A stretch of 6,185 nucleotides of DNA, taken from assembly GCA_013002375.1 (NCBI GenBank), contig JABDJW010000022.1, forward strand, positions 1 to 6,185, written 5' to 3'. The stretch is from Acidimicrobiales bacterium (lineage in GTDB: Bacteria > Actinomycetota > Acidimicrobiia > Acidimicrobiales > SHLQ01). Position 1 is the first letter of the stretch; each line of letters starts with the position of its first letter. Positions 1 to 5,216 of this stretch are shown here, in pieces. Below the pieces are notes generated by a model that saw nothing but the letters and a program-made list of their open reading frames with translations, searched no databases and was not told where the DNA came from. Both the position numbers and the translations under genes were made by a program.

Positions 1-601
1 CGGCCTCGACCATCATCACGGCGACATCGCCGTCGTCGAGCAGGCGCCCGGCAACGACCATCTCGAAGGCGGAATCGGTTACCTCTTCGTAGGTCGGGTG
101 GGGAATCCATTCGCCGTCGGCCGAGTAGGCGATGCGGGTGGCGCCGATCGGGCCGTCGAACGGAATGGGCGAGATGCTCAGGGCCGCCGACGCGGCGTTG
201 ATGGCCAGAACGTCGTAGGGGTTCTCCTGGTCGGCGCCGATGATGGTGCCGACGATGTGGACCTCGTTGCGGAAGCCGTCGGGGAACGCGGGCCGCAGCG
301 GACGATCGGCCAGACGGCAGGTGAGAATGGCTTGCTCGCCGGCGCGGGCCTCGCGCCGGAAGAACGAACCGGGGATCTTGCCCGCGGCGTACATCTTCTC
401 TTCGATGTCGACCGTCAGCGGGAAGAAGTCGGCACCCTCGCGCACCCGCCGGCTGGCGGTTGCGGTGACGAGCACCATCGTGTCGCCGAGACGGCCGACG
501 ACGGCTCCGTCGGCGAGACCGGCGAGCTTGCCGGTCTCGAACGACATGACTTTGTCAGCGGCGCCTTCGACGCCACCGGATACAGAAATGGCTTCAGCCA
601 T
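1..601 (-). CDS. pnp: Polyribonucleotide nucleotidyltransferase (PNPase), N-terminal part, cut by window edge
   Basis: PNPase degrades RNA 3'->5' by phosphorolysis in the cytoplasm, usually as a trimer and often with RNase E-type enzymes. The first 200 codons are visible; the family is usually about 700-750 residues, so two thirds lie beyond the left edge. The product begins MAEAISVSGG and contains PNPase signatures of the first RNase PH-like domain: FFRRE (80-84), CRLADRPLRP (95-104), a SISPIPFDGPIG stretch (about 142-153) and DVAVMMVEA (192-200). The ATG at 601 is chosen because GAGGAAA (608-614) lies 6 bases upstream and the conserved N-terminus follows at once. The frame is open with no stop. 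It lies downstream of rpsO on the same strand, the usual partner in bacteria, across a 319-bp gap rich in inverted repeats. Autoregulation through the leader, as known for E. coli pnp, is only an inference here. Confidence 0.96.
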   Translation of the reverse strand, partial: MAEAISVSGGVEGAADKVMSFETGKLAGLADGAVVGRLGDTMVLVTATASRRVREGADFFPLTVDIEEKMYAAGKIPGSFFRREARAGEQAILTCRLADRPLRPAFPDGFRNEVHIVGTIIGADQENPYDVLAINAASAALSISPIPFDGPIGATRIAYSADGEWIPHPTYEEVTDSAFEMVVAGRLLDDGDVAVMMVEA

Positions 602-623
602 AGTTGCTTTCCTCTTTCATCAG

Positions 624-651
624 CGAAGCCAGCGTCGAACGCATGGCTTCG
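624..651 (-). promoter_or_regulatory. Hairpin in the pnp leader, just upstream of the ribosome binding site
   Basis: A perfect 8-bp inverted repeat, CGAAGCCA (624-631) against TGGCTTCG (644-651), is extended inward by GCG (632-634) with CGC (640-642) across one bulged base, leaving a 5-base loop. Its base ends 9 bases before the Shine-Dalgarno sequence of pnp (608-614). The E. coli pnp leader is known to hold RNase III-cut hairpins used for autoregulation by PNPase. A similar role here is inferred from position only. A second small stem, GCCGAA/TTCGGC with a 3-base loop, lies at 658-672. Confidence 0.5.
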
Positions 652-693
652 TGCGGGGCCGAACCTTTCGGCTCCGCTGAGGTGCAGCTGCGG

Positions 694-771
694 CAGCTTC
701 CAGTTGGATGCTTCCCGAACCGCGCTCCGTATCTGTTCCGGGGGGCCCGAGCCTCATGCAACTGGCAGCTG
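694..771. repeat. Long-armed imperfect inverted repeat in the rpsO-pnp gap
   Basis: Positions 694-706 (CAGCTTCCAGTTG) and 759-771 (CAACTGGCAGCTG) are inverted complements in 12 of 13 positions, enclosing 52 bases. The enclosed part is itself partly self-complementary (CCGAAC near 715 with GTTCCGG near 735, one bulge). In a read-through rpsO-pnp transcript this would form a branched leader structure. No U-rich tract follows the arms, so it is not a classical terminator. Function is unknown. Confidence 0.4.
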
Positions 772-852
772 TCCCAATCGTTGCTGCACGTGTGCATTTT
801 TATGCGACCGGATCGGGGCCGGCGTTGTGCTGCGCCGCAGGTTCGACGCGAT

Positions 853-905
853 TCGAGCGGTACGGCTTTACTCCGCTCCCTGCCGCTGAGGCATGGGCCG
901 CTCGA
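853..905 (-). repeat. Inverted repeat downstream of rpsO
   Basis: TCGAGCGG (853-860) and CCGCTCGA (898-905) form a perfect 8-bp inverted repeat around a 37-base loop, beginning 15 bases after the rpsO stop codon. It could be a 3' stabilising or processing structure for the rpsO message. There is no U-tract after it, so independent termination is not supported. The rest of the 602-920 gap shows no convincing small gene. A GCATAAAAATGC stretch near 797-808 is AT-rich and could contain a pnp promoter -10, but no matching -35 was found. Confidence 0.3.
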
Positions 906-920
906 TGGTTGGTTGTGATC

Positions 921-1211
921 CTAGCGCCGCAGGCCCAGATGGGCGATGAGGTCGCGGTAGCGCTCGACGTTGTTGGCCGCGATGTAGTCGAGCAAACGTC
1001 GACGGCGTCCAACGAGCATCAAGAGCCCTCTCCGACTGTGATGGTCCTTCTTGTGGTCCTTCGAGTGGTCGGTGAGGTGGTTGATTCGATCGGTGAGCAG
1101 GGCAACCTGCACCTCGGGCGAGCCCGTGTCGTTCGGATTGAGGTCGAATTTCTCGGCCGTCCGGGCGATGGTGTCCTGCTTGCTGGGCAGGTTGGTGGGG
1201 CTGCTTGACAT
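921..1211 (-). CDS. rpsO: 30S ribosomal protein S15
   Basis: S15 is a primary binding protein of the 16S rRNA central domain in the small ribosomal subunit. The 96-residue product carries the family hallmarks in order: NDTGSPEVQVALLT (27-40), the rRNA-contacting HKKDHHSRRGLL block (53-64), GRRRRLLDYI (68-77) and a C-terminal ERYRDLIAHLGLRR. The usual length is 88-89, so this copy has about 7 extra residues at the N-terminus (MSSSPTNLPSKQ). The ATG at 1211 is the only plausible start, since the next methionine lies inside the conserved core. Only a weak AAAG-type ribosome binding site precedes it. pnp follows on the same strand, the usual order. S15 represses its own translation through mRNA structure in several bacteria; two small stems upstream make that possible here but do not show it. 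Confidence 0.97.
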   Translation of the reverse strand: MSSSPTNLPSKQDTIARTAEKFDLNPNDTGSPEVQVALLTDRINHLTDHSKDHKKDHHSRRGLLMLVGRRRRLLDYIAANNVERYRDLIAHLGLRR

Positions 1212-1392
1212 GTTCAGTCTTTCGAATCGGGTTTCGGACCCTGCCCCATGGGCCGCTGTGCGGGCCCGGGAGCAACCTCGTAAGGCTAGCGGCGCTCAGT
1301 CGAACTCCACTACCTCGGGTTGTGGTCGGCAAAACCGATCCTCCCCCTATCGGCTCACCGGGACGATTCTGAAGCTGTGCTAGATACCAATC
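1212..1392. promoter_or_regulatory. Divergent intergenic region between rpsO and the DUF1801 gene, with rpsO leader stems
   Basis: This 181-bp gap must hold the promoter of the plus-strand DUF1801 gene and probably one for rpsO. On the rpsO side two small stems are visible: GGGT/ACCC around a 5-base loop (1229-1241) and GGGCC/GGCCC around an 8-base loop (1250-1267). They could belong to an S15-binding leader. On the plus side TAGATA (1381-1386), 6 bases before the ATG at 1393, is a weak -10 candidate that would give a leaderless message. A TAGCCT on the minus strand (about 1281-1286) fits the loose actinobacterial -10 pattern for rpsO but has no good -35. Neither promoter is secure. Confidence 0.3.
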
Positions 1393-1830
1393 ATGGTTTC
1401 GAGCAGCGCAACGACCGTCGACGACTACCTCGCCGAACTCCCCGACGAGCGCCGAGACGCGATCGAGGACGTGCGGGCCGTCATCTTGGCCAACCTGCCC
1501 GACGGCATCGTCGAAACGATGAACTGGGGCATGATCAGCTACGAAGTGCCGCTCGAGACGTACCCGGACACCTACAACAAGAAGCCCCTGATGTACGCCG
1601 CGCTGGCGTCGCAGAAGAGGCACATGGCGGTGTACCTCAGCAGCATCTATGCCGACCCTGAGCTCCAGGGGTGGTTCGAGACCGAGTACAAGGCGACGGG
1701 CAAGACGTTGGACATGGGCAAGAGCTGCGTGCGGTTCACGAAGCTCGAGAACCTACCGCTCGACCTGATCGGCGAGGCCATCGCCAAAGTCGACCTCGAC
1801 CAGTTCCTCAGCTACTACGGGAATCGCTGA
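1393..1830 (+). CDS. DUF1801 (YdhG-like) domain protein
   Basis: A 145-residue soluble protein of the DUF1801 type, recognised from the opening pattern VDDYLAELPDERRDAIEDVR (about 9-28), the NLPDGIVETMNWGMISYEVP segment (about 34-53), and the later KSCVRFTKLENLPLDLIGEAI (about 110-130). Proteins of this family are small and cytoplasmic, and their biochemical role is not established, so no function is assigned. No signal peptide or membrane segment is visible. The ATG at 1393 has no purine-rich Shine-Dalgarno before it, but a TAGATA lies 6 bases upstream, so the message may be leaderless. The gene is divergent from rpsO. Its last 23 bases overlap the 3' end of the opposing membrane-protein gene, leaving no room for a terminator between them. 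The domain call is from memory of the family pattern. Confidence 0.85.
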   Translation: MVSSSATTVDDYLAELPDERRDAIEDVRAVILANLPDGIVETMNWGMISYEVPLETYPDTYNKKPLMYAALASQKRHMAVYLSSIYADPELQGWFETEYKATGKTLDMGKSCVRFTKLENLPLDLIGEAIAKVDLDQFLSYYGNR

Positions 1831-2269
1831 CCGGCGACGCCGACGTCCGATCGACCACAACCTGCTGCTCGCGCCAGGCCTTGACGCCGACGATGGTCAG
1901 CACGGTCGAACCGGAGATCTCGATGATGACGGCGGTCCAGGTGAACCAGTCGATGCCGTCGTTCCAGAGCGAGTCGCTGAACGAGCCGAAGTCGGGCAAC
2001 AGGTGGGCCATGGCGATGCCCAGCGTGGCCGGGATTCCGATCGCGATGGCCATGGTCGGGCTGAGCCGGTGCCGGTTGGCCAGCATCCAGATGAACACCA
2101 CCGTGAGCACCACCTGGACATTGCCCAGCACCTGCACCGGAATGTCGATGTCGAACAGACCCCGCCGCACGTGGTCGAAGGAGTGCAGGGCCCACGCCGC
2201 CAGATAGAAGAGTGAGCCGGCCAGGAACGTGCGCTCGGTTGCATCGGTGAGTCCTTCGATTCGGGCCAT
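1808..2269 (-). CDS. Four-helix membrane protein of unknown function, next to a TetR regulator
   Basis: The 153-residue product is not a family I recognise. Four hydrophobic segments are visible at about 14-31, 44-64, 72-91 and 108-130, with a short N-terminal head and a polar, charged C-terminal tail (WREQQ onward). Polar residues sit at membrane edges: H29, D32 and H33 in HSFDHVRRG at the end of helix 1, H67 after helix 2, and H89 and D93 around AHLLPDFG after helix 3. These could bind a metal or cofactor, but that is speculation. The ATG at 2269 is strongly supported by AAGGAGG 5 bases upstream. The gene is transcribed away from a TetR gene across an 84-bp gap containing paired palindromes, so it is the likely target of that repressor. 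Small TetR-controlled membrane proteins are often efflux or stress proteins, but four helices alone do not decide it. Its 3' end overlaps the DUF1801 gene. Confidence 0.82.
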   Translation of the reverse strand: MARIEGLTDATERTFLAGSLFYLAAWALHSFDHVRRGLFDIDIPVQVLGNVQVVLTVVFIWMLANRHRLSPTMAIAIGIPATLGIAMAHLLPDFGSFSDSLWNDGIDWFTWTAVIIEISGSTVLTIVGVKAWREQQVVVDRTSASPVSDSRSS

Positions 2270-2271
2270 CG

Positions 2272-2280
2272 ACTCCTCCT
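2272..2280 (-). promoter_or_regulatory. Strong Shine-Dalgarno of the four-helix membrane protein gene
   Basis: On the minus strand the bases just before the ATG at 2269 read GGAAGGAGGAGTCG, a near-ideal ribosome binding site. It fixes the start codon and suggests efficient translation once the gene is derepressed. Confidence 0.7.
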
Positions 2281-2289
2281 TCCGTACCG

Positions 2290-2317
2290 TTGGAACGATC
2301 GTTCTACATGGTAGAAT
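2290..2317 (+). promoter_or_regulatory. Likely promoter of the TetR gene, buried in its operators
   Basis: TTGGAA (2290-2295, 4 of 6 consensus) and TAGAAT (2312-2317, 5 of 6) are separated by 16 bases, giving a predicted start near 2324, about 30 bases before the ATG at 2354. The -35 overlaps the first palindrome and the -10 overlaps the second, the arrangement expected for self-repression. The promoter of the divergent membrane gene must lie in the same few dozen bases. Confidence 0.55.
2291..2306. promoter_or_regulatory. Operator-like palindrome 1 between the TetR and membrane-protein genes
   Basis: TGGAACGATCGTTCTA is a palindrome with half-sites around a GATC centre (one mismatched pair: G2292 opposite T2305). 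It shares 11 identical bases, GATCGTTCTAC, with the second site. Binding by the neighbouring TetR protein is inferred from position and symmetry. Confidence 0.65.
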
Positions 2318-2327
2318 GATCGTTCTA
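2312..2327. promoter_or_regulatory. Operator-like palindrome 2 between the TetR and membrane-protein genes
   Basis: TAGAATGATCGTTCTA is a near-perfect 16-bp palindrome (one mismatched pair) whose centre lies 21 bp, two helical turns, from that of the first. The inner arms also form TTCTAC-ATG-GTAGAA (2302-2316), so overlapping pairings exist. The phasing suggests two repressor dimers on the same DNA face. Confidence 0.65.
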
Positions 2328-2353
2328 CACCTGCCAACTCGAGCCCGAGAAGC

Positions 2354-2944
2354 ATGACCGACACCACCACGATCAATCCGAGCGCCGAGCGAATCGTCTT
2401 CGCCGCGGCCGAGTTGTTTCGCCGGCAGGGTTTCGCAGCCACCGGCCTCAAGGCGATCGCAACCGAGGCCGGGCTACCCATCGGTTCGATCTACCACCAC
2501 TTCCCCGGCGGCAAGACCGAGCTCGGCGAGACCGTGATCCGCATCACGGGCGCCGGCTTTCAGGAACTGGTCGAGACCATCATCGATGCCGGCACCAACC
2601 TGGTCAGCGGGATCGACGATGCGTTCGCCGGTGCGGCCGCCACGGTCGAGGCCAGCGATTACGCCGACGCCTGCCCCATCGCCACCCTGGCCCTCGAGAT
2701 CGCCAGCACCAACGAACCGATGCGCCAAGCCAGCGACCGGGCCTTCACCGGCTGGATCGACGCCCTCACCGGTCGCATCGAGGCCGCGGGCTGCGATCGA
2801 AAGACGGCTCGAGCCACCGCGATCTCGGTGCTGTCGCTGCTCGAAGGCGCGTTCCTGTTCTCCCGCGCCAGCCGCAGCGTCGAGCCCCTCCATGCCGCCG
2901 GCACCAGCGCGGTCGCCCTGGTTCGCGCCGCGATCTCGGACTGA
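2354..2944 (+). CDS. TetR/AcrR-family transcriptional repressor, LmrA/YxaF-like
   Basis: A 196-residue one-domain-plus-ligand-pocket regulator. The N-terminal helix-turn-helix runs from about 11 to 56: AERIVFAAAELFRRQGF, then the turn and recognition helix ending GLPIGSIYHHFPGGKTEL (40-57). The YHHFPGGK signature, the ACPIATLALEIAS segment (106-118) and LLEGAFLFSRASRS (152-165) resemble the LmrA/YxaF subgroup, known in Bacillus to repress efflux-type neighbours. The ligand is unknown. The ATG at 2354 places the helix-turn-helix at the usual distance; its ribosome site is poor (GAGAAG almost touching the ATG). It is divergent from a four-helix membrane protein gene, with two palindromes in the 84-bp gap, so control of both genes is likely. 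It converges on ribBA but nothing shows that it controls riboflavin genes through that end. Confidence 0.92.
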   Translation: MTDTTTINPSAERIVFAAAELFRRQGFAATGLKAIATEAGLPIGSIYHHFPGGKTELGETVIRITGAGFQELVETIIDAGTNLVSGIDDAFAGAAATVEASDYADACPIATLALEIASTNEPMRQASDRAFTGWIDALTGRIEAAGCDRKTARATAISVLSLLEGAFLFSRASRSVEPLHAAGTSAVALVRAAISD

Positions 2945-2990
2945 GCGCTTCCCGGGAACGCCAGCGTGACGCAGTCACGCGCAGCTGCGC
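2945..2990. terminator. Hairpin-rich gap between convergent TetR and ribBA genes
   Basis: GCGTGAC-GCA-GTCACGC (2964-2980) is a perfect 7-bp stem with a 3-base loop. It is preceded by the 10-bp palindrome TTCCCGGGAA (2949-2958), which extends by GCG/CGC across one bulge, and followed by GCGCAGCTGCGC (2979-2990). The position between convergent stops suggests bidirectional termination. No U-tract is present on either strand, so this would be an actinobacterial-style hairpin-only terminator. Confidence 0.5.
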
Positions 2991-3017
2991 AATATCGGCC
3001 GAGGTGGGCCGCGGTGG

Positions 3018-4214
3018 TCAGCTCTCGAGCAGGTGGCCCATGCGCTCGCGTTTGGTGTCGAGGTATCGCTGGTTCTCCGGATTCGGCGCGGTGTGCAACG
3101 GCTCGCGGCCGGAGATGGTGAGGCCGTAGCCCTCGAGCCCGCCGTACTTGACCGGGTTGTTCGTCATCAGCCGCATGCTGGTGACACCCAGATCGGCGAG
3201 GATCTGAGCACCGACGCCGTACTCGCGACTGTCGACCGGCAGGCCGAGGGCAATGTTGGCGTCGACGGTGTCGGCGCCGTCGTCCTGCAACTCGTAGGCC
3301 CGCAGCTTGTGGCCGATGCCGATGCCGCGCCCCTCGTGGCCGCGGAGGTACACGATGACGCCGGCGCCCTCTTGGCCGATCCGGTCGAGCGCGGCCTGGA
3401 GCTGGGATCCGCAATCGCACCGAATCGAGCCGAGCAGATCACCGGTGAGGCACTCGCTGTGGACCCGCACCAGCATGTCGGGGCCGACCTCGCCGAGCTG
3501 GTACGCGACATGCTCTTCGCCGTCGAGGACGGACCGATAGGCGTGGGCGGTGAAGTCGCCGTACTTGGTCGGAATGCGGGCCGACGCGAACTTCTCGACC
3601 AGCTTCTCCTTGCGACGACGGTAGCGGATGAGATCGGCGATCGAGATCACCAACAAGCCGTGCTCTTCGCCGAACTCGAGCAGATCGGGCAGGCGAGACA
3701 TGGTGCCGTCGTCCTTGACGATCTCGCACAGGACACCCACCGGAGCCCGGCCCGAGAGCTCGCACAGATCGATGGCCGCTTCGGTATGGCCGGCCCGCTT
3801 CAGCACGCCCCCCTCGCGGGCCCGCAGCGGGAAAATGTGACCGGGACGGGCGAACTCGTCAGGGCGGGCGGTCTCCTGGGCCAGAGCCTGCACCGTCTTC
3901 GAGCGATCCGAGGCCGAGATGCCCGTGGAGGTTCCCTCCAAGACGTCGACGGTGACCGTGAACGCAGTGCGCATCGACTCGGTGTTCTCGGTGACCATCA
4001 GCGGCAGCTTCAGCGCTTCGGCCCGGGCGTGGGTCATCGGTGCGCAGATCACGCCACTGGTGTGGCGGATCATGAAGGTCATCTTCTTTTCGGTCATCGC
4101 GTCGGCCGCGATGATCAGGTCGCCCTCGTTTTCGCGATCCTCGTCGTCGACGACGATCAGGAACTCGCCCTGCCGGTATGCCTCGATGGCGTCCTCGATC
4201 GTGGCCAGACTCAT
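3018..4214 (-). CDS. ribBA: Bifunctional 3,4-dihydroxy-2-butanone-4-phosphate synthase / GTP cyclohydrolase II
   Basis: This fused cytoplasmic enzyme starts both branches of riboflavin synthesis: ribulose 5-phosphate to dihydroxybutanone phosphate, and GTP to the diaminopyrimidine precursor. The product is 398 residues, the normal fused length. The N-terminal half shows DHBP synthase motifs: DDEDRENEGD (23-32, acidic metal/substrate residues), RHTSGVICAP (50-59), GHTEAAIDL (142-150) and CEIVKDDGTM (163-172). The C-terminal half shows GTP cyclohydrolase II: zinc ligands C255, C266 and C268 (C-x10-C-x-C), YLRGHEGRGIG (289-299), DSREYGVGAQIL (328-339) and TNNPVK (351-356). Both active sites look intact. 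Its ATG overlaps the ribE stop as ATGA, which suggests translational coupling and places it under the upstream FMN riboswitch. No ribH follows; the next gene is convergent. Confidence 0.97.
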   Translation of the reverse strand: MSLATIEDAIEAYRQGEFLIVVDDEDRENEGDLIIAADAMTEKKMTFMIRHTSGVICAPMTHARAEALKLPLMVTENTESMRTAFTVTVDVLEGTSTGISASDRSKTVQALAQETARPDEFARPGHIFPLRAREGGVLKRAGHTEAAIDLCELSGRAPVGVLCEIVKDDGTMSRLPDLLEFGEEHGLLVISIADLIRYRRRKEKLVEKFASARIPTKYGDFTAHAYRSVLDGEEHVAYQLGEVGPDMLVRVHSECLTGDLLGSIRCDCGSQLQAALDRIGQEGAGVIVYLRGHEGRGIGIGHKLRAYELQDDGADTVDANIALGLPVDSREYGVGAQILADLGVTSMRLMTNNPVKYGGLEGYGLTISGREPLHTAPNPENQRYLDTKRERMGHLLES

Positions 4215-4846
4215 GACTGCTCCGTGCTGGTGGTGGTGGAAGGGGCTTCGATCCGGCCGCTCTGCAGCAGCTTCTCGATGTGTTTGCCCAAGATGTCGGT
4301 TTCGATGTTGACGGTGTCGCCGACCTGGCGAGCGCCGAGGGTCGTGACCGCAAGGGTGTGCGGGATGACGGCGATATCGAACGACGAATCATCGTCGCTG
4401 GCCACCGTGAGGCTGATGCCATCGAGGGCGACCGAGCCCTTCTCCACGATGTAGTGCGCCAGGTGAGGCGGCGTCGCAAAGGTGAACCGGCGGGAGCCAT
4501 CGGCTTGATCGGCGATGGCCATCACCGTGGTGACGCCGTCGATGTGGCCCTGCACGATGTGCCCGCCGAACCGACCGTCGCCGGCCAGTGGCCGTTCCAG
4601 GTTCACCGGGCTACCGACCTGCAGTTCGCCGATGTTGGTGCGATCCAGCGTTTCCGGCACGGCATCGGTGGCCCACCAGCCCGCGCCTTGCTCGACCAGC
4701 GTGAGACAGCAACCGTTGACGGCGATCGACGCCCCCCGGGTGGCATCGGACAAGACCGTCGAGGCGGCAACGACGATGCGAGCGCCATCGCCGTGGTGAT
4801 CGATCGAGGTGATGGATCCCAGTTCTTCGACGATGCCTGTGAACAT
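4211..4846 (-). CDS. ribE: Riboflavin synthase, alpha subunit
   Basis: Riboflavin synthase joins two 6,7-dimethyl-8-ribityllumazine molecules to give riboflavin, the last step of the pathway, as a cytoplasmic trimer. From the ATG at 4846 the product is 211 residues, typical of the family, and begins with the invariant MFTGIVEELG. The two tandem barrel domains are visible: SIAVNGCCLTL (40-50) in the first; GGHIVQGHIDG (94-104), GSVALDGISLTV (137-148) and IETDILGKHIEKLL (171-184) in the second. A further in-frame start 30 bases upstream would add MPPTTGPGGH but lies inside the leader, before the ribosome site. AGGAGG (4851-4856) 4 bases before 4846 decides the start. The gene follows an FMN riboswitch and overlaps ribBA by four bases. 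It is called ribE or ribC depending on the species. Confidence 0.97.
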   Translation of the reverse strand: MFTGIVEELGSITSIDHHGDGARIVVAASTVLSDATRGASIAVNGCCLTLVEQGAGWWATDAVPETLDRTNIGELQVGSPVNLERPLAGDGRFGGHIVQGHIDGVTTVMAIADQADGSRRFTFATPPHLAHYIVEKGSVALDGISLTVASDDDSSFDIAVIPHTLAVTTLGARQVGDTVNIETDILGKHIEKLLQSGRIEAPSTTTSTEQS

Positions 4847-4934
4847 GTGGCCTCCTGGCCCGGTGGTGGGGGGCAAAAGAGGCCGACGAGGCGACCCACC
4901 GGGCGCACGACGGCGCCGGCGGGTAGCTGCAGCG
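4847..4934 (-). promoter_or_regulatory. Expression platform of the FMN riboswitch, able to hide the ribE ribosome binding site
   Basis: Between the aptamer and ribE, GGCCTC on the minus strand (4879-4884) can pair with GAGGCC (4849-4854), which covers part of the AGGAGG Shine-Dalgarno. A competing stem pairs CCCGGT (4898-4903) with ACCGGG (4859-4864), and GGCC-AGGA-GGCC can fold locally over the same site. No hairpin followed by a U-tract ends before the start codon. Control of translation initiation is therefore more likely than of termination. The choice between alternative folds is inferred by eye. Confidence 0.55.
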
Positions 4935-5065
4935 ATCCTCTCTCATCCGGACTGTGACCGTCGGCCCAGGAGTTCCACCTGATCAGCCGCAGTGCCGACC
5001 GGTGGTCGACTCCTTGGCTCGCGGGCTTTCACCGCCGGTCGGGACTTTCACCCAACCCCGAGGAT
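4935..5065 (-). promoter_or_regulatory. FMN riboswitch (RFN element)
   Basis: The minus strand shows the conserved RFN blocks in order: GGGGTTGGGTGAAAGTCCC at the 5' side, GACCGGCGGTGAAAGCCCGC, then a variable arm, GTGGAACTCCTGGGCCGACGG, and finally CAGTCCGGATGAGAGAGGAT. The closing P1 helix is ATCCTC (5060-5065) with GAGGAT (4935-4940). FMN binding to this aptamer is well established to shut off riboflavin synthesis or transport genes. It sits directly before ribE-ribBA, whose pathway supplies FMN through ribF, so feedback control is the obvious role. The variable arm between the second and third blocks contains the GTCGACCACCGGTCGGC hairpin-forming stretch. Confidence 0.96.
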
Positions 5066-5216
5066 TGTTCTGTTGTTGGTTCCTTGTCTTCCAGTGTGCC
5101 CGGACCGAAGGCCGAAACCCAAAGCCGGGATTTCTAGAACAAGTTCTAGTTTGGCGGTCTCGGTTCCGATCCGTCAAACCTTTTGATAGCAGAAATTGTC
5201 ACTCTGACTGCCAATA
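5066..5216 (-). promoter_or_regulatory. Probable promoter region for the riboswitch-ribE-ribBA message
   Basis: The message carrying the riboswitch must start here unless it reads through from ribF. The minus strand has TTGACG (5172-5177), a 5-of-6 match to a -35. A weak CAAACT (5148-5153) follows after 18 bases as a possible -10. The downstream leader has a small stem with a TTCG loop around 5101-5114. No coding sequence is seen; short open frames across this stretch lack family features and ribosome sites. Confidence 0.35.
5134..5149. promoter_or_regulatory. Perfect palindrome, possible repressor site upstream of the FMN riboswitch
   Basis: CTAGAAC-AA-GTTCTAG is a perfect 7+2+7 inverted repeat. 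It fits the TnnAACnnGTTnnA pattern remembered for KstR-type TetR regulators of actinobacteria. Its TAGAAC/GTTCTA half-sites also match those between the TetR and membrane-protein genes in this window, though with 2 rather than 4 central bases. It touches the candidate -10 of the riboflavin message. Whether any protein binds it is unknown. Confidence 0.45.

Noticed and set aside
98..889. Long plus-strand open frames opposite pnp and across the rpsO-pnp gap
   Set aside because: They mirror the pnp codons, have low-complexity Gly/Arg/Ala composition and no family features.
868..1623. 251-codon minus-strand frame spanning rpsO and the DUF1801 gene
   Set aside because: It runs out of frame through rpsO and antisense to the DUF1801 gene; the product is Arg/Pro-rich with no motif.
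3033..4454. 473-codon open frame on the plus strand, opposite ribBA and ribE
   Set aside because: It is a GC-driven antisense shadow of two genes with full family motifs; it has no recognisable domain and no ribosome binding site.
4847..4876. Earlier ribE start giving an extra MPPTTGPGGH
   Set aside because: It would sit upstream of the AGGAGG site and inside the riboswitch expression platform; the invariant MFTGIVEELG N-terminus starts at 4846.
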